Assembly: GCA_964370815.1 (NCBI GenBank)
Contig: CAYJKQ010000003.1
Location: 186,001-250,000, forward strand
DNA: 64,000 bases
Source: UBA12087 sp964370815
GTDB taxonomy: Bacteria; Chloroflexota; Anaerolineae; Anaerolineales; Villigracilaceae
Reading direction: 5' to 3'
The notes beneath the pieces were generated by a model. The model did not search any database, was not told the DNA's origin, and saw only the letters and a list, made by a program, of their open reading frames with translations. The translations under genes were made by a program, and so were the position numbers. How positions within the stretch are numbered: position 1 is the stretch's first letter; each line of letters opens with the position of its first letter. Of the stretch, positions 40,640-50,478 are shown one piece after another.

Positions 40640-41410
40640 ATGATCACAAAAGATGAAATTGTCTCTGACTGGCTGCCACGTTATACCGGTACACCTTTGA
40701 AAGATTTTGGCCAGTATATCTTACTGGTAAATTTCCGGAATTATCTCAGTATTTTTTCTGAATGGCACAATGTTCCCATTCGCGGGCAAAAAAACCCCAT
40801 GCCAACTGCCACAGCCAATGGCATCACCATGATCAATTTTGGCATGGGAAGTGCCAACGCAGCCACGATCATGGATCTGCTTTCCGCCATAAGACCCAAA
40901 GCTGCCTTGTTCCTGGGAAAATGCGGGGGATTAAAAACAAAAAACCAGCTCGGTGACCTGATCCTACCGATCGCTGCCATCCGGGGTGAAGGAACATCCA
41001 ACGATTATTATCCCCCGGAAGTACCCGCCTTGCCGGCTTTTAACCTGCAAAAAGCTGTCTCCACCACGATCCGGAATGCTCAGCGTGATTACTGGACCGG
41101 TACGGTCTATTCCACAAACCGGCGTGTCTGGGAGCATGATGAAGAATTCAAAGCTTATTTGAAGCGTATACGTGCCATGGCTGTGGATATGGAAACTGCC
41201 ACCCTATTTATGACGGGCTTTGCCAACCGAATCCCTTCTGGAGCCCTGCTGCTGATCTCAGACCAACCAATGGTCCCGGAGGGCATCAAGACAGCCAAAA
41301 GTGATCTGAAGGTGACCCAGAATTTTGCTGACCTGCACCTGCGCATTGGTATCGATTCGTTGCAGGAAATCATCAACGACGGACTGACCGTCAAACACCT
41401 TCGTTTCTAA
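40640..41410 (+). CDS. AMP nucleosidase (phosphorylase-fold)
   Basis: 256 residues of the PNP/UDP phosphorylase superfamily. The N-terminus (DWLPRYTGTPLKDFGQYILLVNF) closely fits the short AMP nucleosidase group that hydrolyses AMP to adenine and ribose 5-phosphate. Seen also: ALFLGKCGGL and the active-site region AVDMETATLF, DQP near 213. AAGGAG precedes the ATG. It may salvage or control AMP levels; ribose 5-phosphate would feed Prs. Confidence 0.88.
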   Translation: MITKDEIVSDWLPRYTGTPLKDFGQYILLVNFRNYLSIFSEWHNVPIRGQKNPMPTATANGITMINFGMGSANAATIMDLLSAIRPKAALFLGKCGGLKTKNQLGDLILPIAAIRGEGTSNDYYPPEVPALPAFNLQKAVSTTIRNAQRDYWTGTVYSTNRRVWEHDEEFKAYLKRIRAMAVDMETATLFMTGFANRIPSGALLLISDQPMVPEGIKTAKSDLKVTQNFADLHLRIGIDSLQEIINDGLTVKHLRF

Positions 41411-41471
41411 ATAACGAGAAATCTTCTCAAAAATACTCTTATTATTAAGCAATTGAAAATTGAGATAGAAG

Positions 41472-42236
41472 ATGCATATTGCCATTACACGTAAAGTCAG
41501 CCCTGCCATTACTAGATGTGAATTGACCCACCTGCAACGCCAGCCCATTGACCTGGGATTAGCCGTTGCACAACATGCCCGGTATGAGCAGGTGCTGCAA
41601 TCTTTGGGAGTTGAGATCATCTCACTTCCAGCTGAACCGGACCTTCCCGACTCGGCCTTCGTAGAAGATACTGCCCTGGTTTTGGATGAAGTGGCTATTC
41701 TGACCCGTCCAGGAGCGAGATCACGCAGATCTGAAGTGAAAAGTATTTCCGAGGCTCTCAGCCCTTACCGTGAACTTGCTTCCATCCTGGCACCTGGCTG
41801 CCTGGATGGTGGGGATATACTGGTGACTGGCAAGACGATCTATGTGGGTATATCAACCCGCAGCAATTCATCGGCCATCCACCAATTGCAAACCATTCTC
41901 AAAAAGTATGGGTACCAGGTAAAAACAATCATGGTAACCGGCTGCCTGCACTTGAAATCAGCTGTTACGCAAGTGGCAGAAAATACTCTATTGATGAATC
42001 CAACCTGGATTGATATGGCAGAGTTCGCAGGATACCAGGTGATCGAAGTGCACCCAACAGAAATATACGGGGCAAATGCTGTGCTGGTCGGAGAGTCGTT
42101 GATCTACCAACCCGGTTTTCCAGAAACCTGCCAGCGACTGGATGCAGCCGGTCTGAATTTGGTGCTGGTGGATGCTTCCGAGCTGGGTAAAGCTGAAGGT
42201 GCTTTAACGTGTTGTTCGTTGATCTTTAAGGCATAA
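41472..42236 (+). CDS. Dimethylarginine dimethylaminohydrolase-like (amidinotransferase fold)
   Basis: 254 residues of the DDAH group of the guanidine-modifying superfamily: hydrolyses methylated arginine to citrulline. Seen: FVEDTAL near 64, LDGGDIL near 115, the catalytic His in CLHLKSAV near 160, and the catalytic Cys in LTCCSLIF at the C-terminus (247-248). All active-site groups are intact. Arginine-deiminase-like activity is possible. It lies 61 nt after the AMP nucleosidase gene with no clear functional link. Confidence 0.88.
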   Translation: MHIAITRKVSPAITRCELTHLQRQPIDLGLAVAQHARYEQVLQSLGVEIISLPAEPDLPDSAFVEDTALVLDEVAILTRPGARSRRSEVKSISEALSPYRELASILAPGCLDGGDILVTGKTIYVGISTRSNSSAIHQLQTILKKYGYQVKTIMVTGCLHLKSAVTQVAENTLLMNPTWIDMAEFAGYQVIEVHPTEIYGANAVLVGESLIYQPGFPETCQRLDAAGLNLVLVDASELGKAEGALTCCSLIFKA

Positions 42237-42313
42237 TTTCCCGGGGATTCTGTTTTCTTCGAGCGGGATCATTAGTGCAAGGGGATATTAATATACTGAA
42301 GGATCCATTCGAA

Positions 42314-45277
42314 TCATTTCGCAATCACGCAATTTCCCCCAGTGGTCTTGGCAATGTACATCGCCTGGTCAGCGCGATTGATGAGGTGTAGAAGGGTGGG
42401 CATATCCTCTGTCAACTGTGATACTCCAATGCTGATCTTAATACCGACCGCACCAGCACTGGTAGCAACAGTGGAATCAGCTACGAATTTCCTTAAACGC
42501 AAGGCAACTTTATGAGCTGCCTCCAGATCAGTAACGGGCATCAGAATTGAGAACTCTTCGCCACCATAACGCCCCAGAGTATCATTCTCGCGCAAATTAC
42601 TTTTTAAAACATGAGCAACATTAGCCAGTACCTGGTCGCCAACAATATGCCCATATGTGTCATTAAATTTCTTGAAATGATCAATATCGAGAATAGCCAC
42701 TGAGAATGGCAGGTCATAGCGTCGAGCCTGGCTAAATTCAAGTTCAGCCAAATTAAAGAAATGGCCGCGGTTAAAGATACCAGTGAGGGCATCTGTGATC
42801 GCCATATTTTGCACTTTGTCCATCAAGTAAGCGTTTTGTAGAGCGATGGCCACCTGGCTGCCAAAAATGGACATGGTGGGCATGTCATTCGTGCGCAAAT
42901 CTTCACCCCATAACCATAAAACTCCTTTAAATTCACCATCTACGATCAACGGCAGGCGGCAGATCGGCATATTTGCAGTCACCCCTGTTGTAGCTAATAT
43001 TCTTCGAATATTATTTTTGGGTAAATCCACCAGGATGTTACAAACCACAGCAGAGGGATCTTTCAGAAGCAGGGGATCCATGGATTCCTCTGATTCTTGC
43101 CAAAGGCGCTCACGAGGAAAGACAAGCTCCAAAATTTTCTTAGCGGATACTCTTTCAATAACTTTAATAATCCGCTCAGGAATGGACGTGTATACTATGC
43201 GCAGATTTTTGCCTATTTCTTCTGGGAGCGCGATCACGCAAAACAACCCCAGCTTAGACAATTCAATTCCCAGGGTTTGCATCACGCCTTCCGGGTTGAC
43301 TGCTATCGAAGCGCGCGATCCCAACTGTGCCAGCGCTTTGATCATTGCATTGGATCGAGCCAGATCTGTGGACTGTTTCAATTGTGCCTGGACTGTACGC
43401 AAACGTTCAATGGCAGACGCCAACTGCCCGGCAATGATACTCAGCAGGTCTTCGTCCCGTTGGGTAAAAGCATTCACCTTGGTGCTCTCAGCATTTGCCA
43501 CTCCGATAACTCTGTCATCAATTTTAAGAGGGACACACAATTCGGAATTGATGGCGCTATCAATATTCAGATAATCCACCACATGGCTGACATCACTAAT
43601 ACGCCTGGGTTTTCCACTGACAACCACATTACCGGTAATGCCCTGACCAACTGGAATGTTGATCGGTTTTTCCTCCAAACCCAACCTGTAAGAGGAATGC
43701 AAAATCAGAACTTCCCTGGCCTCATCCAGCATCAAAATCCCAAAATTATCCGGAAAGAGTTTCTCTCCTATCATGTGAGTAACAAACTCGATCAATTCAT
43801 CTTCATTAAGAGCGCTGGTTGCCATATAGGAAATAGCATTTAATACTGATAATTCTTCTATGCGGCGGCGTTCGGAATCAATAAGTTGAATATTCTGTAT
43901 CACAAACGAAGCCTGTGCTGCAAAAACACCCAGTAAGCGGATATCATCTTGATCAAACCCGGCAGGTTTATTGATCGCGAATACTATTCCAAACAGATCG
44001 TGTGAGGGACTCCACAGGGGGGCAGCCATGACTGATCGAAGATCAAGCGTCCGGGCAAATTCCTGGAATTCGGGTTGAATATCGTCTATTGAATTGGAGC
44101 AATAAATTCCATTCTTTGAAAAATTCCATACCCTGGCACCCAGTTCACTTGAAAAATGAAAGGATCCAATTTCGGCATCTTCCAAACCATAAGCAGAAAC
44201 CTGGGCAATGACTTCTTTTTTTTCAGGATCATGCAAACAAATCATGCAGACCTGTGCATCCACCAGGTTTGCCATTGTTTCTGAAAGCTGTCCAAAAAAA
44301 TTTTTAGAAATATCCGGGGAATGGAGCGTCCTGGTTATCTGATATAGACCTGTCAATTCATGAATTCGTTCTTGAGCTTCTTCCAACAGCAATATCTTGG
44401 TCAAGGCTAGTGAAACCTGCCTAGCAGCCAGTTCTCCCCATTTAATTTCTTCTTCTGAAAATTGACGCGGGGTATGAAAACTTAGAATGATGGCACCAAG
44501 CTTCCTGGCATCAGAGATGAGAGGCAGCACAAGAGAGCATTGGATATCTGGAAATGGAGCTGCCACATTAAAATCCACAAAGGGTGAATTTTTTGAATTT
44601 TCTATCACCAAAGCATGACCGACTTCCAGAACAGAAGAAGTCAGGGTGAGTTCTCCAGGCTTGGCAACAATCGAGTTATAAATGTCACTGCTTGAACCAT
44701 GTGCAGCCATTGGAATGGTAAGTTTTTCTTCTTCATCCCAAAAGGTGATAAGACAATCATCGGCTGCAAATAATTGACCTGTCTGGGTGACTAAGATCTT
44801 CAATATTCCAGGCATATCGTTGGCTTCCAAAGAAGCCTGCACAATTTCATTTAACAAGGATAGAAAATTGGTCTGGACCTGGTGTTGGTCTGGGAGGTGG
44901 CTACTTTTGAAGACCCTTTTTCTTTGAATACGGGTTGTTTCACCTATTTTTCCGACCATCCCCGAAACCAAGATGGTCATCAGCGATCCTGCCAATATTC
45001 CAGATTGTTGAATGCGGGAAAAACTATCCATCCCCATTAAAATATGAAGCGTCAAATAGACAAAAATTCCAACGACTGCCAACAAAGTACCTGGCCAGAA
45101 TCCCATCATCCATGATATGAAAACAGTCGGAAAGATCAGAAGTGCACCTGCACCAGATGATGGACCTGCGAATTTCCCTAATAGTAAAGCTGCCAGCACC
45201 ATGAGAAACCAACTACATATGGCAAAAAGCCATCGCAATATAGGTGAACGGGATTCAAAGAATTGATCTATTTTCAT
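42314..45277 (-). CDS. Membrane-bound multi-GAF diguanylate cyclase
   Basis: 987 residues. An N-terminal block of about four membrane segments (about 14-110), then several GAF-type sensor domains (about 150-300, 310-470, 480-620 and a degenerate one to about 800), then a C-terminal GGDEF domain. The active-site loop reads GGEEF near 904, preceded by the inhibitory RxxD site (REND) five residues earlier, so c-di-GMP synthesis with product inhibition is expected. No EAL domain is present. Ligands of the GAF domains are unknown. It is transcribed alone; no ribosome binding site is evident. Confidence 0.88.
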   Translation of the reverse strand: MKIDQFFESRSPILRWLFAICSWFLMVLAALLLGKFAGPSSGAGALLIFPTVFISWMMGFWPGTLLAVVGIFVYLTLHILMGMDSFSRIQQSGILAGSLMTILVSGMVGKIGETTRIQRKRVFKSSHLPDQHQVQTNFLSLLNEIVQASLEANDMPGILKILVTQTGQLFAADDCLITFWDEEEKLTIPMAAHGSSSDIYNSIVAKPGELTLTSSVLEVGHALVIENSKNSPFVDFNVAAPFPDIQCSLVLPLISDARKLGAIILSFHTPRQFSEEEIKWGELAARQVSLALTKILLLEEAQERIHELTGLYQITRTLHSPDISKNFFGQLSETMANLVDAQVCMICLHDPEKKEVIAQVSAYGLEDAEIGSFHFSSELGARVWNFSKNGIYCSNSIDDIQPEFQEFARTLDLRSVMAAPLWSPSHDLFGIVFAINKPAGFDQDDIRLLGVFAAQASFVIQNIQLIDSERRRIEELSVLNAISYMATSALNEDELIEFVTHMIGEKLFPDNFGILMLDEAREVLILHSSYRLGLEEKPINIPVGQGITGNVVVSGKPRRISDVSHVVDYLNIDSAINSELCVPLKIDDRVIGVANAESTKVNAFTQRDEDLLSIIAGQLASAIERLRTVQAQLKQSTDLARSNAMIKALAQLGSRASIAVNPEGVMQTLGIELSKLGLFCVIALPEEIGKNLRIVYTSIPERIIKVIERVSAKKILELVFPRERLWQESEESMDPLLLKDPSAVVCNILVDLPKNNIRRILATTGVTANMPICRLPLIVDGEFKGVLWLWGEDLRTNDMPTMSIFGSQVAIALQNAYLMDKVQNMAITDALTGIFNRGHFFNLAELEFSQARRYDLPFSVAILDIDHFKKFNDTYGHIVGDQVLANVAHVLKSNLRENDTLGRYGGEEFSILMPVTDLEAAHKVALRLRKFVADSTVATSAGAVGIKISIGVSQLTEDMPTLLHLINRADQAMYIAKTTGGNCVIAK

Positions 45278-45362
45278 TTATCAAATCTATCAATAATTCA
45301 ACTGGTACTATTAATATACATGAAAAACATATAAATCTATTAATTAAAGGTTTACATCTGGC

Positions 45363-46406
45363 TTACAATCCGATCAAATTTGGATCGATGATATATTGCC
45401 ACCAGTTATTGGCAACAGATGCCGTTCGCCCGGCAACTTTTGGCAAGTGACTCAACCACCATTTATGATGCAAGCGGATATCTCCATTGCCCCATTCGTC
45501 GGCATTCACTTTTCTGGCTAGTCCTGGTTGCCCTGGAAAATGCAACCAGGCATCACATCGGCTTTGTACCAATCTTGGATTATTCCAATCATAGTCACTT
45601 GCGCTGTTAGGTGCAAAGTGGATGTTTCCCACCTCGGCCTTTCCTGGGTTTTGTTTATCATATCTTGAAAAACGTTCGTAAAGGTTCTTGTCGTGAGGAG
45701 CATTTTCAAAAGTCTTGATCAAAATGGATTCGCTGCGATGCCCAAATGACTCAAGCATCTCCCCCACCCGACGCTCATATGAGAAACCCATTATAACAAA
45801 TTTACGGCTGCAGTCATCCGTATTTTCCAAAGCCGGGGAATTGCACCAAAAAGCTCCTTTACCAGCCATGCGTGATTCGTAGAATCCAGCGTGCGGAAAT
45901 GCGAACAACCAGACTTCATCAACTACCCGGTCGTTAACACGTTGTTTGATATTCAATTGAGTCAAAATTTTATTGTAATCTGCCGTTGAAGGTGAATGTG
46001 GTGCTGCTCCTTGTAATACTGCCATGAAGCTTTCCGGTGTATAACGGAAACCATCAGTTTTTACAGGAAATTCGTTTAATTCGATCCGTTCCACAACCTG
46101 GTATCGTGCCAGTCCACCACTGGTCGAGGCAATGTCAGCGATAAAACCCGTGACCAGATCATCCACACGTGACCAGTTCATGACACCAGATAATTTCTCT
46201 CCAGTGGATGGGTTCATGACCGGGTCATAGATCACCAGCAAAACGCGGGATGTCAGAATGCGTGCAGGCTCGGTCAGATTATCTGGTCGCGATTTTGGAA
46301 GCAGGTTTGCCGGGGGAAGAGGGGCTGGGAAAAACCTGAATAGTCTTAATAAACTTCCAAAAAAAGAATTAACGCGACTACCCAGGTTATTCGTTCTTCT
46401 GCTCAT
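45363..46406 (-). CDS. Unassigned conserved-looking protein
   Basis: 347 residues. A basic N-terminus with a hydrophobic stretch (FFGSLLRLFRFFPAPLPPANLL) could be a non-classical signal anchor. The rest is rich in aromatic residues and His (YDPVMNPSTGEKLS, FAFPHAGFYESRMAGKGAFWCNS, WLHFPGQPGLARKV, NNWWQYIIDPNLIGL), suggestive of an extracellular or enzyme domain, but I recognise no family. The gap 46407-46615 between it and the next gene contains nothing I can call. Confidence 0.6.
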   Translation of the reverse strand: MSRRTNNLGSRVNSFFGSLLRLFRFFPAPLPPANLLPKSRPDNLTEPARILTSRVLLVIYDPVMNPSTGEKLSGVMNWSRVDDLVTGFIADIASTSGGLARYQVVERIELNEFPVKTDGFRYTPESFMAVLQGAAPHSPSTADYNKILTQLNIKQRVNDRVVDEVWLFAFPHAGFYESRMAGKGAFWCNSPALENTDDCSRKFVIMGFSYERRVGEMLESFGHRSESILIKTFENAPHDKNLYERFSRYDKQNPGKAEVGNIHFAPNSASDYDWNNPRLVQSRCDAWLHFPGQPGLARKVNADEWGNGDIRLHHKWWLSHLPKVAGRTASVANNWWQYIIDPNLIGL

Positions 46407-46615
46407 TTCAGATCCTCATGAACCCTTTTAAGGCACTTTCGTAAATTCAATAACATAAATCACCCCTAATAATTCCAAGTCCCAGTGGCTGTCTGGTTCT
46501 AAAAATTTTTTGGGGTATAAATCCAGCAAACTTTTTCCTGTGGCTTCCCCATTCGGGTTGAGAACCTATCGGAGGTTGGGTTCAGGTATGTTGAGGTATA
46601 AAATCGGTGATTAAC

Positions 46616-49114
46616 TCAAGGGACATCCGTTGCAAAATAGACCTGGCTGCCAGCACTGAGAAAGATATACCGATTCGGACTGATCGCCATAGCAGAAATA
46701 GGTGAAGTGAACAGGGTTTTTTCCTGGTTCACAGCAGCCCGGAACTGGTTCTGCAAGAAAAGCGTCTCAGGGCGCGGGCTGAAGCGAAATATGGCAGCGG
46801 TTGCCGGTGCCAACATATATAAAGATGGGTCTGAAGAAGAGATAAAAGTGAATTCCGAGAACTCTGCATCCGAAAGAACGACTCCGCTTTGGTGTCCGCT
46901 ACGAGTATCTGTCATTGTTTCAGGATCATTACAGCGGATAGGGATCACTGTTTCCCCACCTCCATCCACAAACCCCGGTGTGCAATGGGTGACATGCCCA
47001 TCTTCAAATAATAGATAAATGTCTGTGCGGGAAATTGAAATATCAATGGCCTGGGTTAAATTCTGTGGTACGAAGCCTCCCGAAAAAAACAGCTCCGGGG
47101 CTTGTGTGTATTGGCTGTTCCCATCCAGACCAAATTCCCAGATGGCGTTGCCAGCAGGGTCAAGAACATACAATGAATTATCTTGATCAGCGACAGAGAA
47201 TGCGACCAAATTTTTCCAGCGAATATCGGGTTCTTCCAATCTCCATGCTTTAGGTTCAAGGTTGGGATTACAAAACAACAAGGTTCCTGCAGCGTCCAAC
47301 CCCATCAGGGTGGCTCCAAAGTCATTTAACCGAGGTAAAGCCACCATATCCAATATACTTCCAACATCATAGGATAATGTGCTATTTTCGTCTATGGAGG
47401 CATAGTTACCCGGTCCGCAAATAAAATTTCCATCCACTTCATAACCATGGCTGGTCATGAAAGCACGGATAATATTGCCTTGTGGAACGATCAGCATATA
47501 CAGGTCGGTTTCACTGGCAGCCATGCGCCCAACTTGCATTGTTTTTGCCAACCCGCCAATGATCGCCGGGCGGAAATCCAGGCGGATGATCTGATCCATC
47601 GCATCCAGAGCGCTTTGTGCCTGGGTACGCAAGTTATTAGAGTCCTGGGTGATCTGGTAGGCTTCAGCCCGATCCAGATAGTAGAGCGCGCTTTCCCAAG
47701 CTCTGCGAACGATGGCAGAGTCACTTTGCCCAATTGCGCCGACAGCCTCGTTGATGGCTAGTTTATAGTTTTCATCGTATTGTGCAGATTTTCCAAACTT
47801 GATATAGACCGTACTGGCAATAACCACCATGACGAGCGGAACTATAACAGCAATAAATGCCATTGTTGAACCCTGCATTATTGGCGAGTGGTCATCCGGC
47901 GCACCAGGCAGTATCCGCTTCAGCATGGTTGGAAAACCAGCGCTGATGGAACGACCCAACCTGCGAATACTCTGCAATCCGACCAACAACTTGCTAAAGA
48001 AAGCAGTTCGTCGGGAAGAAACCGGGCGTTTTATTTCCGGGATTTCATTTGTGTTATTCGTATCGAATAACTGACCCTGACCAACTTCCCGAAATTCTGG
48101 TGAAACAGCAGCAGATCCATCCAATTCTGATCCAGGAAGATCTTCAACGATCGGCTCTTGTGCGAGGTTCGATCCATTGAGAAGATTTGAATAATAAGTA
48201 TTATCTTCCATGACAGGTACTGAAGTTTTATCATCGGGATCTGAAGCAATTGAATTCTCAAACTCCACCGGTCCATTGGAAAAAGGTTCCGCTTGGACTT
48301 TACTTTGCGCGCTTTGCTCATCTTGAACAACCAGTTCTTCCAAAAGTGGTGTCCCTTGCGAAACAGGTGGCGGCGGAGAGACAGGCGTTTCTTGCTGTGC
48401 TTCTGCAGGAGGTTGGCGATCTGCACTTAACATTTTAAGTAAACCTTTTCCTGCCTGCACTTGAATGATGACTGCATTTATGCTTTCATTTGAGATGGAC
48501 TGGAGTTTTCGATAGAGGGCTTCAATAGAAGTGCTACCACGCTCGTTCATGAGGGCGGCATCCCATCCATCCGGAAGTTGGGCACAAACCACGAGCTGTT
48601 CGCCCGGGTTAGGCATCAATTGAGAATAATATAATGTTGTGGTTTGACTGAAACCCAAACCGCGCCCGGAAAGATCCGGATCGTGGAGATGCTGCACATC
48701 CTTTTTTCCAACACAGAAAATGTGGGTCGGACCGCTTTGAACGATCACAAGTCGGCTGCCGCGCAGTACACCCAGGACTAATCGCCCGACTATATAATGA
48801 CCCTGACCGGTTGTACTCAGGTTGCGATTTAGCAGGGTTTGATTGAGTGTATCAGCTGTGGTACGTAAAGCTGCTGTCAGAGAACCGGAGGTCGCATAAA
48901 AACTCCCGGTCATTTGTGAAATGATTTTGGTATACTCATCCAATGCGAAAGGTTTATTACCCGCCAATGTAAGATAGATGAACAGATGATCTCCTTCCCT
49001 GCCGCGCGCTGCCCGTTGGGGTGGAGCAACTGTCACCAGCCCGGGAAGGGAAGATTTATCCTTCCCCTTAATTCGATGGAATGAAAGGAAGTTGAGGTCA
49101 ATATCAACGGTCAT
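46616..49114 (-). CDS. PP2C-like domain, membrane segment and propeller-like domain protein
   Basis: 832 residues. The N-terminal 230 residues resemble the PP2C/SpoIIE phosphatase fold (GDHLFIYLTLAG, LVIVQSGPTHIFCV, GEQLVVCAQLPDGW) but lack the usual metal-binding Asp-Gly pairs, so it may be catalytically dead. A long disordered acidic stretch (about 235-410) leads to one membrane segment (about 418-440). A helical segment (about 450-500) and a C-terminal external domain of repeated beta-strand units (about 520-832) follow, resembling a six-bladed propeller. The start is supported by a TATAAT 6 nt upstream (49126-49121). A role in membrane signalling is inference. Confidence 0.65.
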   Translation of the reverse strand: MTVDIDLNFLSFHRIKGKDKSSLPGLVTVAPPQRAARGREGDHLFIYLTLAGNKPFALDEYTKIISQMTGSFYATSGSLTAALRTTADTLNQTLLNRNLSTTGQGHYIVGRLVLGVLRGSRLVIVQSGPTHIFCVGKKDVQHLHDPDLSGRGLGFSQTTTLYYSQLMPNPGEQLVVCAQLPDGWDAALMNERGSTSIEALYRKLQSISNESINAVIIQVQAGKGLLKMLSADRQPPAEAQQETPVSPPPPVSQGTPLLEELVVQDEQSAQSKVQAEPFSNGPVEFENSIASDPDDKTSVPVMEDNTYYSNLLNGSNLAQEPIVEDLPGSELDGSAAVSPEFREVGQGQLFDTNNTNEIPEIKRPVSSRRTAFFSKLLVGLQSIRRLGRSISAGFPTMLKRILPGAPDDHSPIMQGSTMAFIAVIVPLVMVVIASTVYIKFGKSAQYDENYKLAINEAVGAIGQSDSAIVRRAWESALYYLDRAEAYQITQDSNNLRTQAQSALDAMDQIIRLDFRPAIIGGLAKTMQVGRMAASETDLYMLIVPQGNIIRAFMTSHGYEVDGNFICGPGNYASIDENSTLSYDVGSILDMVALPRLNDFGATLMGLDAAGTLLFCNPNLEPKAWRLEEPDIRWKNLVAFSVADQDNSLYVLDPAGNAIWEFGLDGNSQYTQAPELFFSGGFVPQNLTQAIDISISRTDIYLLFEDGHVTHCTPGFVDGGGETVIPIRCNDPETMTDTRSGHQSGVVLSDAEFSEFTFISSSDPSLYMLAPATAAIFRFSPRPETLFLQNQFRAAVNQEKTLFTSPISAMAISPNRYIFLSAGSQVYFATDVP

Positions 49115-49120
49115 GTCATT

Positions 49121-49126
49121 ATTATA
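49121..49126 (-). promoter_or_regulatory. -10 box of a probable leaderless transcript
   Basis: TATAAT on the minus strand, 6 nt before the ATG at 49114, with no ribosome binding site between. Apart from it, the 323-nt divergent gap 49115-49437 holds nothing I can identify. Confidence 0.55.
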
Positions 49127-49437
49127 CGTTAAAACCCAAATCGTTGGGTATTGGCATAAAAAGGGTTTTAGACGGCTATGAAACCCCTATTTTCTGCCCC
49201 TTCAGCCACTCCACTGATAGAGTTAATTGGGAATGAGGGTGCATGAGAGAGTGCCGAAAGAGAAGATCCAGGAAACAACGATCAATTTGATCCTGACCAG
49301 GCCAAAGCCTAAAAGTATCCCGGACATGAGGACAAGAAAATCTCCCTTATTGTTCATGCTATCATTCAATTGAATTTTCAAGGAAACCTTCAGGGACTGT
49401 GTAGTAACGTAATTATTTTAAGAAAATAGGATGATGA

Positions 49438-50463
49438 ATGGAATTCAGATTTATTAATACAATTTCCGAACTTAATGATCTGGCAGATGAATGGAATTCA
49501 CTTCTTGCAGAAAGCATTACCAATGTGCCCTTTTTAAGGCATGAGTATCTTAGCAGTTGGTGGGAGACATGCGGTGGAGGAGAGTGGGCAAACGCTGAAC
49601 TTGCCGTGGTAACCGCCCGCCAGGATGGACGATTATCCGGCATTGCACCCTTGTTCCGGACAGTCAACTCAAATGGTGAATCGGTCTTGATGCTTTTGGG
49701 AAGTATCGAAATCTCCGACTATCTGGATGTGATCGTCCGGGAACAGGATCTGGCAGAATTTATGACGGGTTTGCTCGACTTCCTGTCCGAAGAATCACCA
49801 GAATCATGGCGCCACCTGGATTGGGTCAACCTGCCTGAGGCTTCAGCAAGCTTGAATGCTCTGCAAATCGCTGCAGAAATACATGATTGGGAATATGAAC
49901 AGGAGCCTTTTCGCCCTGTTGTCCCTGTGACCTTGATCGGTGATTTTGACAGCTACCTGGCTGGTATCGACAAAAAACAGCGCCATGAGATCCGACGCAA
50001 AATGCGCCGGGCAGCTGAACATGAATTACCGGTAAGTTGGTATATTCTGACAGACGAGTCCCGCCTGGAGGAGGAACTACAGGATTTTCTCAAGCTCATG
50101 GGAAACGACCCGGAGAAAGCTGAATTCTTAAACCCAGCCATGCGCCTGCAGATGGCAAACACAGCCCGGGCTGCCTGGCGATGTGGTTGGTTGCAATTGG
50201 CATTCCTTGAAGTGGATGGACAAAAAGTTGCCGGTTATTTTAACTTTGATTACAACGGAAAAATATGGGTGTACAACTCGGGGTTGGATCAGCGCTACCT
50301 GGACCTTTCTCCCGGCTGGGTATTACTGGGACACCTGCTGCAGTGGGCAACTGAAAATAAGCGCAGTGAGTTTGATTTCATGCGCGGAGATGAGGCTTAC
50401 AAGATCAAATTCGGGGGTGTGAAGCACTTTGTCATGCGCGTAAAGGTGAAGCGTATACCTTAA
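49438..50463 (+). CDS. GNAT-fold acetyltransferase, CelD/BcsL (FemAB-like) type
   Basis: 341 residues with two GNAT-like halves, as in the CelD/BcsL group: first half has WNSLLAESITNVPFLRHEYLSSWWETCG; second half has KKQRHEIRRKMRRA and AGYFNFDYNGKIWVYNSGLDQRYLDLSPGWVLLGHLL, ending with FDFMRGDEAYKIKFG. Such enzymes often modify polysaccharides or cell-wall precursors. Substrate unknown. The start has AGGATGATGA just upstream. Confidence 0.85.
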   Translation: MEFRFINTISELNDLADEWNSLLAESITNVPFLRHEYLSSWWETCGGGEWANAELAVVTARQDGRLSGIAPLFRTVNSNGESVLMLLGSIEISDYLDVIVREQDLAEFMTGLLDFLSEESPESWRHLDWVNLPEASASLNALQIAAEIHDWEYEQEPFRPVVPVTLIGDFDSYLAGIDKKQRHEIRRKMRRAAEHELPVSWYILTDESRLEEELQDFLKLMGNDPEKAEFLNPAMRLQMANTARAAWRCGWLQLAFLEVDGQKVAGYFNFDYNGKIWVYNSGLDQRYLDLSPGWVLLGHLLQWATENKRSEFDFMRGDEAYKIKFGGVKHFVMRVKVKRIP

Positions 50464-50478
50464 GGCGACAGAACCGGT

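Noticed and set aside
46407..46615. Repeat-like GGTTGGG/AACCTATC motifs
   Set aside because: They pair over only about 5 bases and do not match the arms of the 52099-52280 repeat well enough.
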